From: a virus
Virus record (IMG/VR): IMGVR_UViG_3300032053_012243
Span: 1-41,381 of that record
Length of the DNA: 41,381 nucleotides
Direction: 5' to 3' (one strand)
The notes beneath the pieces are model-generated. The model was given only the letters and a program-made list of their open reading frames with translations. It did not search any database and was not told the DNA's origin. Both the position numbers and the translations under genes were made by a program. Below, in pieces: positions 30,128 to 39,034 of the stretch; the first letter of the stretch is position 1; each line of letters opens with the position of its first letter.

Positions 30128-30831
30128 TAAATGCTATATATAAAATAACAAACATTATAAATAATAAATGTTATATAGGTCAAACTTGGAAATCATTAAA
30201 TATAAGATTTAATCAACATATTAAAGCAAATAATAATAGATATTTAACTAATGCCATAAACAAATATGGTAAAGAAAATTTCAAAATAGAATTACTTACA
30301 ATTACACACTCTCAACAATGTGCGGATTTTTGGGAAAAATATTTTATTACATTATATAATAGTATGGATACGAAAATAGGGTATAATTTAAAACAAGGCG
30401 GATCACAAGGTAAATTATCAAAAGAAGTTAAAGAAAAAATATCCAAATCTCATATTGGTATGACATATTCAGAACAAACAAAAATAAAATTATCAGAAAT
30501 AAATACAGGAGAATTAAATTCGTTTTACGGAAAACATCATACAGATGAAGCCAAACAAAAAATTGCAGATGCTAGAAAAGGACATACTCCTTGGAATAAA
30601 GGTAAAACTGGAATATATTCTGAAGAAACATTAAAAACTATGTCCTTATCTCACCGAGGGCAGCAAACTTGGTTAGGTAAATCTCATACCGAAATATCTA
30701 AAATTAAAATGTCAGAAGCACATAAAGGACAACAAAATTGGTTGGGCAAAACTCATACAGAAGAAAGTAAGCGCAAAATATCAGAAGCTCAAAAAAAACG
30801 ATTTTTAGATAAAAAGAAAGAACAATTATGA
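30124..30831 (+). CDS. GIY-YIG homing endonuclease with NUMOD3 repeats
   Basis: A free-standing homing endonuclease. The GIY-YIG module is AIYKITNIINNKCYIGQTWK (4-23), then a Lys-rich helix with NRYLTNAINKYGKENF. From about residue 95 there are repeated NUMOD3-type units (SKEVKEKISKSHIG, YSEQTKIKLSE, TDEAKQKIADARKG, SEETLKTMSLSHRG) that bind DNA. The gene is inserted between an epimerase and HddA with ATGA overlaps on both sides, so expression of the operon is not interrupted. AT content is higher than its neighbours and Asn/Lys-rich, consistent with separate origin. Confidence 0.93.
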   Translation: MINAIYKITNIINNKCYIGQTWKSLNIRFNQHIKANNNRYLTNAINKYGKENFKIELLTITHSQQCADFWEKYFITLYNSMDTKIGYNLKQGGSQGKLSKEVKEKISKSHIGMTYSEQTKIKLSEINTGELNSFYGKHHTDEAKQKIADARKGHTPWNKGKTGIYSEETLKTMSLSHRGQQTWLGKSHTEISKIKMSEAHKGQQNWLGKTHTEESKRKISEAQKKRFLDKKKEQL

Positions 30832-31802
30832 TTATAACGAGAAGTCCATTAAGAATTTCATTAGGTGGTGGAGGTACTGATTTACCTTCTTATTATGAAC
30901 AATATGATGGATTTTGTATTTCGGCAGCCATCGATCAATATGTATATATTGCATTACATAATACTACTGTCAATGAAATTGTTCTACGATATTCTCAAAT
31001 AGAAAAAGTTCAAAATATAAAGGATATTCGCCATCCAATAATTAAAGCAGCTTTACAATTAAATAATATTATAAATACAAATATCGAACTTACCAGTATG
31101 GCAAATTTGCCGGCGGGCACCGGACTTGGATCATCAGGAAGTTTTACAACCGCTTTATTAAAAGCTTTATTTAGATTTAAAAATAAATCTATTTCTCAAC
31201 ATCAATTAGCCGAAATGGCGTGTCATATAGAAATAGATATATTAAAAGAACCAATAGGCAAACAAGATCAATTTATTGCAGCATATGGAGGATTAACTTC
31301 TTTTGAATTTAAAAAAGATGGACAAGTTATTGCGAAGCCAATAAATATTAGTAATGAAACTATTGGGCGATTAGAAGAAAATCTAATAATGATACCAGCC
31401 GGAGTATCTCGTTCAGCATCAGAAGTTCTTAAAGAGCAAAATGATAAAAGTAAAGCTGCCGATCCAGATATGATTAATAATCTTCATTATGTCAAAGAAA
31501 TGGGATATAGAAGTTTAGAACTATTAGAAAGCGGAAACCTTGTTCAGTTTGGTATATTAATGCACGAACACTGGGAACATAAAAAGAAACGCTCTACTAA
31601 AATGAGTAATCCGTATATCGATCAAATATATCAATTATGTTTGGAAAATGGAGCAGTCGGAGGAAAACTAATTGGTGCTGGAGCTTCTGGTTTTCTTTTG
31701 TTCTATACAGAAGATAAAAAACAATTATTATCTACATTAAAGGGTGCCGGATTACACGATATCAAAATTAAATTTGATTATGAAGGAACTAAAATCTTAT
31801 GA
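30828..31802 (+). CDS. hddA: HddA-like D-glycero-D-manno-heptose-7-phosphate kinase (GHMP family)
   Basis: A GHMP kinase giving heptose-1,7-bisphosphate. It has the N-terminal RSPLRISLGGGGTDLPSYYE (5-24), typical of HddA, and the ATP-binding LPAGTGLGSSGSFTTAL (94-110). The C-terminus has GGKLIGAGASGFLLFY, the usual GHMP motif 3. At 324 residues it has normal length. It is coupled by ATGA to the inserted endonuclease gene, and the next gene starts 4 bp before its stop. Its presence defines the alpha-branch (GDP-heptose) rather than the beta-branch (ADP-heptose). Confidence 0.9.
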   Translation: MIITRSPLRISLGGGGTDLPSYYEQYDGFCISAAIDQYVYIALHNTTVNEIVLRYSQIEKVQNIKDIRHPIIKAALQLNNIINTNIELTSMANLPAGTGLGSSGSFTTALLKALFRFKNKSISQHQLAEMACHIEIDILKEPIGKQDQFIAAYGGLTSFEFKKDGQVIAKPINISNETIGRLEENLIMIPAGVSRSASEVLKEQNDKSKAADPDMINNLHYVKEMGYRSLELLESGNLVQFGILMHEHWEHKKKRSTKMSNPYIDQIYQLCLENGAVGGKLIGAGASGFLLFYTEDKKQLLSTLKGAGLHDIKIKFDYEGTKIL

Positions 31803-32758
31803 AAAAAATAGCCATTACAGGGTGTGCAGGATTTATAGGATCGTGGATTTGCGATAAAGCTTTAGCTGCCGACTATGAAGTTATTGGAATAGATAACCTT
31901 ACCAGTGGTGTAAATTTTACGCCAGCCAAAGTGGACTTTCATAAAGTAGATATAAATGATAATATCAAAGATTTATTATCAAACGTTGATGCCGTAATAC
32001 ATACGGCAGCATACGCTGAATTGCGTCATAATTGGGAAAGTAAGACAGAAAGAGATCGTTTATTTCTTAATAATGAAATAGGAACTCGAAGCGTTTTAGA
32101 ACAAATGCCATCGGTTCCTATTATATTTTTATCAACAGCGGCGGTTTATGGATCCCGTTCTAATAGCGCTGATGCAAAGAAATTTAATTATGCATTAATA
32201 GAATCGGATGCCGATCCTAGTGCTGTAGAATCTCCGTATGCTGCTTCTAAATTGGCTTGCGAAGCATACCTTGCTGCTTGGTCATTTAAAAGAAAAACTC
32301 CTTGGTATGCGTTGAGATTAGTTAATCAGATTGGTGCAAGAACACATCGTGGAGTTATAGTTGATTTTTTGCGTATGATAAAAGAAAAACAACATATTCA
32401 CGCAGCAGATAATGGCGCCCAAACCAAAAATTGGGTTAATGTAGAAGATACAGCAAATGTAATTTTACGATTATTAGATAATGAACATCCGGTGCCATCT
32501 GGCATTTATACAGTTACATCTGAAGAAAGATGGAGTTGGCGAGATATAGTTACTATTATGACTAAAATGTATGATGAAAAATATCAAAATAGAACAGAAC
32601 CATTTGGCTTAACTTATGAAGAAAGGTTAGCCGGTTCGGTTGGAGATCCTATTAATCTTTATGTAAGTGGAGATAAACTTAAACCATATTATCATTGTAA
32701 TAAATCTGTAGAACAAGCTGTAAGGGATGCATTAACATTTTTGGGTTGGGCACAATGA
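31799..32758 (+). CDS. NAD-dependent epimerase/dehydratase (extended SDR), copy 2
   Basis: A second extended SDR, distinct from the copy 2.6 kb upstream. It has KKIAITGCAGFIGSWICDK (2-20) and the catalytic YAASK (147-151), with ALRLVNQIGARTHRGVIVDF as the substrate loop. Sequence identity with the first copy is limited, so they are not a recent duplication. Together with the dehydrogenase-like gene it may carry out a 4-keto reduction or epimerisation on the activated heptose. Substrate is inferred from context only. Confidence 0.86.
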   Translation: MKKIAITGCAGFIGSWICDKALAADYEVIGIDNLTSGVNFTPAKVDFHKVDINDNIKDLLSNVDAVIHTAAYAELRHNWESKTERDRLFLNNEIGTRSVLEQMPSVPIIFLSTAAVYGSRSNSADAKKFNYALIESDADPSAVESPYAASKLACEAYLAAWSFKRKTPWYALRLVNQIGARTHRGVIVDFLRMIKEKQHIHAADNGAQTKNWVNVEDTANVILRLLDNEHPVPSGIYTVTSEERWSWRDIVTIMTKMYDEKYQNRTEPFGLTYEERLAGSVGDPINLYVSGDKLKPYYHCNKSVEQAVRDALTFLGWAQ

Positions 32759-34029
32759 AAATTTGTGTTCAAGGATTATGGCATCTTGGAACGGTTACCG
32801 CAGCCTGTTTAGCTTCTATTGGACACGATGTAGTTGGTTTAGATTATGATGAGAAAATTATTACCTCTTTAAATAATGGCAAGCCAACTATTTTTGAACC
32901 AGGCTTAGAAGAATTATTAAAAAATGGACTAAAATCTAACAAATTAACATTTGCATCAGAAGTTAAAGATATTGAATTTTTATGGATTACTTATGATACT
33001 CCAGTTGATGACGACGATAATGCAGATGTAGATTTTGTAGTTGAACAAATTTTAAAAACAATACCATTTTTAAAAAAAGACGCAACCGTATTAGTTTCAT
33101 CTCAAATGCCAATAGGTTCTATTAAAAAATTAGAAAATATTGTAAAAGAACAATATATAGAAAAAAATATTAATTTCGCTTGCTCTCCAGAAAATCTAAG
33201 ACTGGGTAATGCTTTAAATGTATTTTTAAAACCAGATCGTATTATAGTTGGAGTTCGTTCAAATATAACTAAAGAAATTATTCAAAATATATTAGAACCA
33301 CTCGCGGCTAAAATAGAATGGATGTCAGTAGAGTCCGCCGAAATGACAAAACACGCCATTAATTCATTTTTAGCTACATCTGTGGTATTTGCAAATGAAA
33401 TAGCAACGATTTGTGAAATGACTGGTGCCGACGCAAAAGAAGTGGAACGAGGATTAAAATCTGAACAAAGAATTGGTTATAAAGCTTATTTATCGCCTGG
33501 AGTAGCTTTCTCTGGCGGCACATTAGCTCGTGATATAGAGTTTTTAAAAAATGTTAGCAATACATATAATATTAATATTCCTCTTTTACAATCAGTAAAA
33601 ACAAGTAATGATATACATAAATCTTGGATGCAAAGAAAGATACAGCAAATATTTCCAGCATTACAAGGTGTAACTATAGCTATATGGGGCATTACATATA
33701 AATCAGGAACTGACACATTAAGGCGCTCAATGCCCGTAGAATTATGTAATTGGTTAATTTCTCAAGGAGCAATTATCCATATATATGATCCTGTTGTTAA
33801 GTTATTGCCAGAAATATGGAAGGGGGTAGTGCAAAGATTTGAAAATCCATTAGCATCTCTCAATCAAGCTGATATATTATTGCTTGGTACTGAATGCAAA
33901 GAGTACAAGGAAATTTTTTCAAATTACGAATTCACTAAACCATTAACTATTATTGATCCTAATAGATTTCTATTAAATATAGATAAAACAAACATTAATT
34001 ATATTTCTATAGGCGCCCCGCTTATTTAA
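32755..34029 (+). CDS. UDP-glucose/GDP-mannose dehydrogenase-family protein lacking the catalytic Cys
   Basis: Nucleotide-sugar dehydrogenases oxidise C6 in two steps through a Cys thiohemiacetal. This one has the full fold: KICVQGLWHLGTVTAACLA (NAD site), FLWITYDTPVDD, ACSPENLRLG and the structural TKHAINSFLA. In the active-site loop, however, the usual GGSCFPKD is SGGTLARD (about 253-260), so the nucleophile Cys is Thr. It is therefore unlikely to make a uronic acid in the normal way and may do a single oxidation or act as an epimerase. The ATG at 32755 overlaps the previous stop (ATGA); a TTG 9 nt earlier is less likely. Confidence 0.85.
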   Translation: MKICVQGLWHLGTVTAACLASIGHDVVGLDYDEKIITSLNNGKPTIFEPGLEELLKNGLKSNKLTFASEVKDIEFLWITYDTPVDDDDNADVDFVVEQILKTIPFLKKDATVLVSSQMPIGSIKKLENIVKEQYIEKNINFACSPENLRLGNALNVFLKPDRIIVGVRSNITKEIIQNILEPLAAKIEWMSVESAEMTKHAINSFLATSVVFANEIATICEMTGADAKEVERGLKSEQRIGYKAYLSPGVAFSGGTLARDIEFLKNVSNTYNINIPLLQSVKTSNDIHKSWMQRKIQQIFPALQGVTIAIWGITYKSGTDTLRRSMPVELCNWLISQGAIIHIYDPVVKLLPEIWKGVVQRFENPLASLNQADILLLGTECKEYKEIFSNYEFTKPLTIIDPNRFLLNIDKTNINYISIGAPLI

Positions 34030-34039
34030 GTTAACAACT

Positions 34040-34771
34040 ATGACAACTGCACCATTTATAACAATTTATACAATTACATATAACGAAGAGGCGTTAATGA
34101 AATTTATGATTGATCATTATAGAAGTAGATTTCCCGGATGTCATATAGTTGTATATGACAATAATTCTACCGATCGAACTCCAGAAATATGTTCCAATAA
34201 TGGATGTGAAATTAGGCATTATAACGCCAATAATCAGTTAGATGATGGGTTACATATGCGTATTAAAAATACATGTTGGAAAGATGCTAATACTGATTGG
34301 GTATTAATGTGCGATTTAGATGAATTATTAGAAATTAATGAAGAACAGCTAAAACAAGAAGAAGCTGCAGGAGTTACAAGAATTAAATCAGAAGCTTGGA
34401 CTTTAGTAAATATGGTGGATGATGTTTCGCACGAAGCTCTTGCAAAAATAGATGGCGGCTTTAGAGATCCGGGATATGATAAATATTTATTGTTTAATAA
34501 AAAACATATTAAAGAAATTAATTATAATCCAGGAGCCCACGGATGTAGCCCTGTAGGACACATAGTTGATAGTAAAATATATTATTTATATCATTATCAA
34601 TATATACACGCTGATATTTTTGTAGCTAAAAGGATGGAAACTGCTAAAAGATTAAGCATTGCTAATAAAAAAAATGGATGGGGTGTTCCTCAGGTTTCTG
34701 GAACTGAACAAGATAAGAGAAATGATTTTCAATATAGAAGAGATCATATCATTAAGGCGCCGGGAAAATAA
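34040..34771 (+). CDS. GT2-like glycosyltransferase (DUF-type, Asp-Leu-Asp)
   Basis: A family-2-like glycosyltransferase: FITIYTITYNEEALMKFMID (6-25), DNNSTDRT and the metal/nucleotide-binding VLMCDLDELLEI (about 89-100). The 243 residues cover the GT-A domain only. It is a close paralogue of the N-terminal half of the next gene: both share IDHYRSRFP-x-CHIVVYDN-x-ST and DIFVAK. It ends (HIIKAPGK) just where its paralogue continues into a methyltransferase domain, so it looks like the same module with that domain cut off. It is probably cytoplasmic, using the nucleotide-heptose made nearby. Confidence 0.85.
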   Translation: MTTAPFITIYTITYNEEALMKFMIDHYRSRFPGCHIVVYDNNSTDRTPEICSNNGCEIRHYNANNQLDDGLHMRIKNTCWKDANTDWVLMCDLDELLEINEEQLKQEEAAGVTRIKSEAWTLVNMVDDVSHEALAKIDGGFRDPGYDKYLLFNKKHIKEINYNPGAHGCSPVGHIVDSKIYYLYHYQYIHADIFVAKRMETAKRLSIANKKNGWGVPQVSGTEQDKRNDFQYRRDHIIKAPGK

Positions 34772-36085
34772 ATGAAAATTACTATTCACACAGTAACTTA
34801 TAATGAAGAATTATTAATGCAACTAATGATCGATCATTATCGAAGTAGATTTCCAGATTGTCACATAGTTGTATATGATAATCAATCTACTGATAATACC
34901 GTAGCCATTGCTAAAGCTAATAATTGTGAAATTAGACATTATGATTCTGGTGGTCAAGTTAATGATCAAATGTTGTGGGAAACTAAAAATAACTGCTGGA
35001 AAAACGCCCAAACAGATTGGGTGCTTGTGTGTGATTTAGATGAAATGTTAGATATTACTGAGGCGCAACTCATAGCAGAAGACGCACAAGGCGTAACTAA
35101 AATTAAATCAGAATGTTATCATATGGTGAATATGGAAGATAACTTAAATGTATATAATATAAAGTATGGTTTAAGAGATCCTAGAGATACCGTATATGAT
35201 AAAGATTTATTATTTAATAAAAGATATGTCGATATTAACTATATAAATAATGATTGTCATTTTACTAATTCAATAGCTAAAGGTAAAGCTATAAAAAATA
35301 GTAAACCATATAAGATGTTACATTATAAGTATGTAAATTCTGATATTTTTGTTGCCAAACAACAAACAAGCGCTAAAAGATTAAGCCATATTAATAAAAT
35401 TAATGGGTGGGGATCGCAATGTTTGCGAGATGAGGGTAGTTTTCGAGCCGAATTTCAATCAGTAAGAGATAGAGCTATTAAAGTTATAATGGATGGTGAT
35501 ATGAAACATTTTTATCAAAATATTCAAGGGTGGTTTAGTTTTTCAAACCTTTATACCGAGATGGTTAATACAATATCAGACGGCGGACATATTGTTGAAG
35601 TGGGAGCCTGGAAAGGGCGTTCAACGGCATACTTGGCTGTAGAAATAATTAACTCCGGTAAAAAAATTAAATTAGATGTAGTAGATATTTGGACCGGAAC
35701 TGAAGACTTTTTAACATCAGATGCTTTTACCACTGATGCTGAATTTATGCAATATAATAAAAATATTTATGAATTATTCAAAAAAAATATAGCTCCAGTA
35801 TTACATATGGTTAATCCAATCCAATTACCATCAGTAAAGGCAGCCGGATTATATCCTAATAAAAGTATAGATTTTATCTTAATAGACGCCAGTCACGAAT
35901 ATGAAGATGTAAAAAAAGATATTTTAGCTTGGTTACCAAAATTAAAAGATAATGGAGTAATTGCTGGAGACGATTATAATCCTACATCTTTCCCGGGAGT
36001 TGTTAAAGCGGTTCACGAATTATTTACAAATGAACAAATTACATTTAAAGATAGTTGTTGGGTAATAAGAAAGAAAGAAAAATAA
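34772..36085 (+). CDS. GT2-like glycosyltransferase fused to a class I methyltransferase
   Basis: A two-domain protein of 437 residues. Residues 1-238 are the GT2 domain (TIHTVTYNEELLMQLMID, then VLVCDLDEMLDI). Residues 244-437 are a methyltransferase_24/FkbM-like domain with MKHFYQNIQGWFSFSNL and the AdoMet loop HIVEVGAWKGRSTAYLAV (273-290), then FILIDASHEYEDVKKDI. Its N-half is paralogous to the gene before it and its C-half to the gene after it. The fusion suggests a sugar is transferred and then methylated in one complex. It starts directly at the previous stop. The acceptor is unknown. Confidence 0.87.
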   Translation: MKITIHTVTYNEELLMQLMIDHYRSRFPDCHIVVYDNQSTDNTVAIAKANNCEIRHYDSGGQVNDQMLWETKNNCWKNAQTDWVLVCDLDEMLDITEAQLIAEDAQGVTKIKSECYHMVNMEDNLNVYNIKYGLRDPRDTVYDKDLLFNKRYVDINYINNDCHFTNSIAKGKAIKNSKPYKMLHYKYVNSDIFVAKQQTSAKRLSHINKINGWGSQCLRDEGSFRAEFQSVRDRAIKVIMDGDMKHFYQNIQGWFSFSNLYTEMVNTISDGGHIVEVGAWKGRSTAYLAVEIINSGKKIKLDVVDIWTGTEDFLTSDAFTTDAEFMQYNKNIYELFKKNIAPVLHMVNPIQLPSVKAAGLYPNKSIDFILIDASHEYEDVKKDILAWLPKLKDNGVIAGDDYNPTSFPGVVKAVHELFTNEQITFKDSCWVIRKKEK

Positions 36086-36089
36086 ATAA

Positions 36090-36674
36090 ATGGAACATTT
36101 TTATAAAAATATTTATGGTTGGTTTAATTATGAAGAATTATATTTGGATATAATTAATAAATTACCAACTAATTCTCACATTGTAGAAATTGGAGCATTT
36201 AAGGGAAAATCAACGGCATTTTTAGTTGTTGAAATTATTAAATCAGGCAAACATATTAAACTTGATGTAATTGATTCTTGGAATGGTCAAAATGAAACTA
36301 AAGAGCCGTGGGCGGATTATATAGCGGAGCCTACTAAAAATCAGATAAAGCCAGTTGGTGATATTTTTGAAGAATTCAAAAATAATTTATTACCAGTTTG
36401 GGGAAAATTTAAACCGATACAATCTTTATCTGCCACGGCAGCAATGCTTTATGAAGATAAAACTTTAGATTTTATTTTTATTGATGGAGACCATCAATAT
36501 GAAGGTATTAAAAAAGATTTAATTGCGTGGCGTCCAAAAATGAAAGATGGAGCTATTATGGCTGGCGATGATTATAATCCATCCTGGGGTGTTATTCAGG
36601 CTGTTGATGAATTTTTCGGTAAAAAAAATGTGCAACTATCAGGCGCAGGATCACAATGGTTGGTTAAATTATGA
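36090..36674 (+). CDS. class I methyltransferase (methyltransferase_24/FkbM-like)
   Basis: A stand-alone copy of the methyltransferase domain that forms the C-half of the previous gene. It starts MEHFYKNIYGWFNYEELYLD and has HIVEIGAFKGKSTAFLVV (28-45), LDFIFIDGDHQYEGIKKDL and GAIMAGDDYNP, the same order as in the fusion. It begins at exactly the residue where the fused protein has an internal Met, so it could arise by splitting or by duplicating a fused gene. It overlaps the next gene by 4 bp and lies 4 bp after the fused gene. Substrate unknown; a sugar methyl ether is plausible. Confidence 0.83.
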   Translation: MEHFYKNIYGWFNYEELYLDIINKLPTNSHIVEIGAFKGKSTAFLVVEIIKSGKHIKLDVIDSWNGQNETKEPWADYIAEPTKNQIKPVGDIFEEFKNNLLPVWGKFKPIQSLSATAAMLYEDKTLDFIFIDGDHQYEGIKKDLIAWRPKMKDGAIMAGDDYNPSWGVIQAVDEFFGKKNVQLSGAGSQWLVKL

Positions 36675-37258
36675 GTAATATAGCATCTACCGGATACTGG
36701 GATGGTAATAATCCAGAACACGCAATGTCTGAACCTTTATCTAATTGGATAATAGAATATCTCAAAGATCAAAAATCCAATCCAATTTATGATTTTGGTT
36801 GTGGCAAAGGGATGTATCTTGCAAAGTTAAGTAAAGCAGGATTTACATCGCTATGTGGCTTCGAAGGCGATCCTCCAAAAAATAAAGTATTTGAGAATAT
36901 TTTAAAACAAGATTTAACAACACCGTTTGTTATTCCAATTCGTGGCAACATAATCTCATTAGAGGTGGCTGAACATATACCATCACATTTAACTGATATT
37001 TATTTAACTAATATTTATAATGCCTGTATGAAAGACGGTATATTTATTTCATCGTGGGCCGTTAGGGGTCAAGGTGGACACGGTCATTGTAATGAATTAA
37101 ATAATGACGAAGCTTTAAAATTAATAATCGCTAAAGGTTTTAAATTTTTAAGTCAAGATACAGAGGCTGCCAGAAAAAATATTTCAATTCACCAAGATAT
37201 CCCAAATGGACATTTGCCGTGGTTTAAGGGCACGACTTTAATATTTAAGAAAGTATAA
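36671..37258 (+). CDS. class I SAM-dependent methyltransferase
   Basis: A compact 195-residue Rossmann methyltransferase: PIYDFGCGKGMYLAKLSKAG (38-57) for motif I, then ISLEVAEHIPSH (motif post-II/IV, EVAEHI) and CMKDGIFISSWA (motif VI region). The sequence is not related to the two FkbM-like domains next to it. N-terminal SNIASTGYWDGNNPEHAMSE is typical of sugar or small-molecule methyltransferases rather than DNA enzymes. It is coupled to the previous gene by an ATGA overlap and lies 1 bp before the SDR. Acceptor unknown. Confidence 0.82.
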   Translation: MSNIASTGYWDGNNPEHAMSEPLSNWIIEYLKDQKSNPIYDFGCGKGMYLAKLSKAGFTSLCGFEGDPPKNKVFENILKQDLTTPFVIPIRGNIISLEVAEHIPSHLTDIYLTNIYNACMKDGIFISSWAVRGQGGHGHCNELNNDEALKLIIAKGFKFLSQDTEAARKNISIHQDIPNGHLPWFKGTTLIFKKV

Positions 37259-37259
37259 T

Positions 37260-38021
37260 ATGTTAGATTTATTAATCATATCTGGCGCCAGTAAAGGTAT
37301 TGGCAAAAGTATAGCTGAAAAATGTTTCGATATATGTAATACTATGCTAGTTATTGGATCATCAGATAAAATAAATGATATTAAAACTACCAATACTGAT
37401 TGCAAAGTAATAAGATTAAAAATAAATTTAATTGATCATAAAAATGTATATGAAAAAATAAAAGATTTATTAAAAGTAATGCCAGATATTAAAAGTATCG
37501 GTATTGTATTATGTGGAGCGCAGATAGGCGAACCTGGCGGATTATTCGATGCTGACTTAAATGATTGGGACACATTATATCAATGTAATGTGTTAGGAAA
37601 TTTATCTATTGTTAAAGGGTGTGAATCGATAATTAAATCTGGTGTAAAAACTAGAATTGTATTTTTCGGTGGCGGGGGAGCTGCATTTAGTTATGTAGAT
37701 TTTTCTGGATATGCATTATCTAAAGTAGCTACAGTTCGAGCTGCCGAAAATCTTGCTATAGAATTATCTCAATATAATGTATCTGTAATTTCCGTTGCAC
37801 CAGGAGCTGTCGCAACAGATATTTTAGATAAAGTTATTGCAGCTGGCGGAGAAATAAGAACTAGAACAGATATTAGTGAGCCAACTAATTTTGTGTATAA
37901 TTTCCTAACTGACACCTTTCCTTCCAAAGAATTAAATGGAAAATTTCTACACGTTAGAGATGATATTAAATCAATAAATTTTGATAACAAAGATATATTT
38001 AAATTAAGGCGAATACAATGA
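37260..38021 (+). CDS. classical short-chain dehydrogenase/reductase (SDR)
   Basis: A classical SDR with the NAD(P) motif LLIISGASKGIGKSIAEK (4-21) and the catalytic YxxxK in DFSGYALSKVATVRA. A Ser is present in the strand before it (GGGGAAFSYVDFSG). The 253 residues are normal. It is in the sugar cluster, between a methyltransferase and a Gfo/Idh/MocA oxidoreductase, and may reduce a keto-sugar intermediate. Its start is 1 bp after the previous stop and its end overlaps the next start by 4 bp. The exact substrate is unknown. Confidence 0.85.
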   Translation: MLDLLIISGASKGIGKSIAEKCFDICNTMLVIGSSDKINDIKTTNTDCKVIRLKINLIDHKNVYEKIKDLLKVMPDIKSIGIVLCGAQIGEPGGLFDADLNDWDTLYQCNVLGNLSIVKGCESIIKSGVKTRIVFFGGGGAAFSYVDFSGYALSKVATVRAAENLAIELSQYNVSVISVAPGAVATDILDKVIAAGGEIRTRTDISEPTNFVYNFLTDTFPSKELNGKFLHVRDDIKSINFDNKDIFKLRRIQ

Positions 38022-39034
38022 AAGTAGCAGTAATTGGTGCAGGACTTATTGGGAAAGAAAGAATTGAAGCTCTTAAAATTCTTGAAAAAGAAACAAATGG
38101 CGAAGTAGAATTAGTAGGGGTATTTGATACTAATGAAAGTGTGTTGGCGACGATAAAAGAAAAATATCAAGTTCCAGTATTTGAATACATACACGAAATT
38201 TATAATTTGGAACCTGATTGGGTTTTTATAGCCGTTCCCAATGATGTTGCTGGCGATATGGTAAAACAAGCTTTTAAGGCGGGAGCTAATGTTGTAGTAG
38301 AAAAGCCCTTTGGGCGCACCTTAATTGAATGTGAAGAAATAATTCAATCTAAACCAGAACATTTAGAACTGCGTGTCGGATTTAATTATCGATTTTTTGC
38401 TGGTATTGAAGCCGCATTGCGTGATGCAAAAAATGGCAAATTCGGTAAATTAATTTCAGTTAATTTTATTTTGGGTCACGGCAATTCTCCCGGTATGGAA
38501 AAATCTTGGAAACTTGATCCGGTTCGTTGCGGAGATTGTGTCACTGATTTGGGCGTTCATTTATTTGATTTAATTTTACAATTATCAAACAGTAGTAAAG
38601 TATCTGTAGAGCACGCAAAATCTTGGTCAGGATATTGGAATACTGGCATTGAGGAAGAAACTCATATGTTACTTTCAGATGAAGTTGGAACTATTTTTAA
38701 TGCCCAAGTTTCTATGAACCGATGGCGTAGCACCTTTAAAATGGAAATTAATGGAACAGAAGGTTATGGGGTGGTAGATTGTCGTGGTAGAAGTTATGGA
38801 CCACAATCTTATAAAACTGGAGTAAGATGGGGCTGGTTAGATGGCAAATCACAAGTAGATACGGAGATACTTGTAATTGACAAGGACCCGTGCATCAATT
38901 CATTTATAAAAGAAACGGCATCTATATTAGGAGTTGGCACATCCGAATATAATTCTTCTTCTAAAGCTTGCACTCACCTTGAAGCTCATGGCGCTATGGA
39001 ATTATTAGAACAATGCAAAAGCATTATGAAATAA
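38018..39034 (+). CDS. Gfo/Idh/MocA-family oxidoreductase
   Basis: An NAD(P)-dependent sugar oxidoreductase. The Rossmann start is KVAVIGAGLIGKERIEAL (2-19) and the EKP motif is VVVEKPFGRTL (about 91-101), with EHLELRVGFNYRFFAGI next. The C-terminal half (from about residue 120) is the substrate domain. It could oxidise or reduce a keto-sugar of the same pathway, such as a 3-keto or 4-keto heptose. It overlaps the SDR by 4 bp and the next methyltransferase by 22 bp. The substrate cannot be told. Confidence 0.87.
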   Translation: MKVAVIGAGLIGKERIEALKILEKETNGEVELVGVFDTNESVLATIKEKYQVPVFEYIHEIYNLEPDWVFIAVPNDVAGDMVKQAFKAGANVVVEKPFGRTLIECEEIIQSKPEHLELRVGFNYRFFAGIEAALRDAKNGKFGKLISVNFILGHGNSPGMEKSWKLDPVRCGDCVTDLGVHLFDLILQLSNSSKVSVEHAKSWSGYWNTGIEEETHMLLSDEVGTIFNAQVSMNRWRSTFKMEINGTEGYGVVDCRGRSYGPQSYKTGVRWGWLDGKSQVDTEILVIDKDPCINSFIKETASILGVGTSEYNSSSKACTHLEAHGAMELLEQCKSIMK

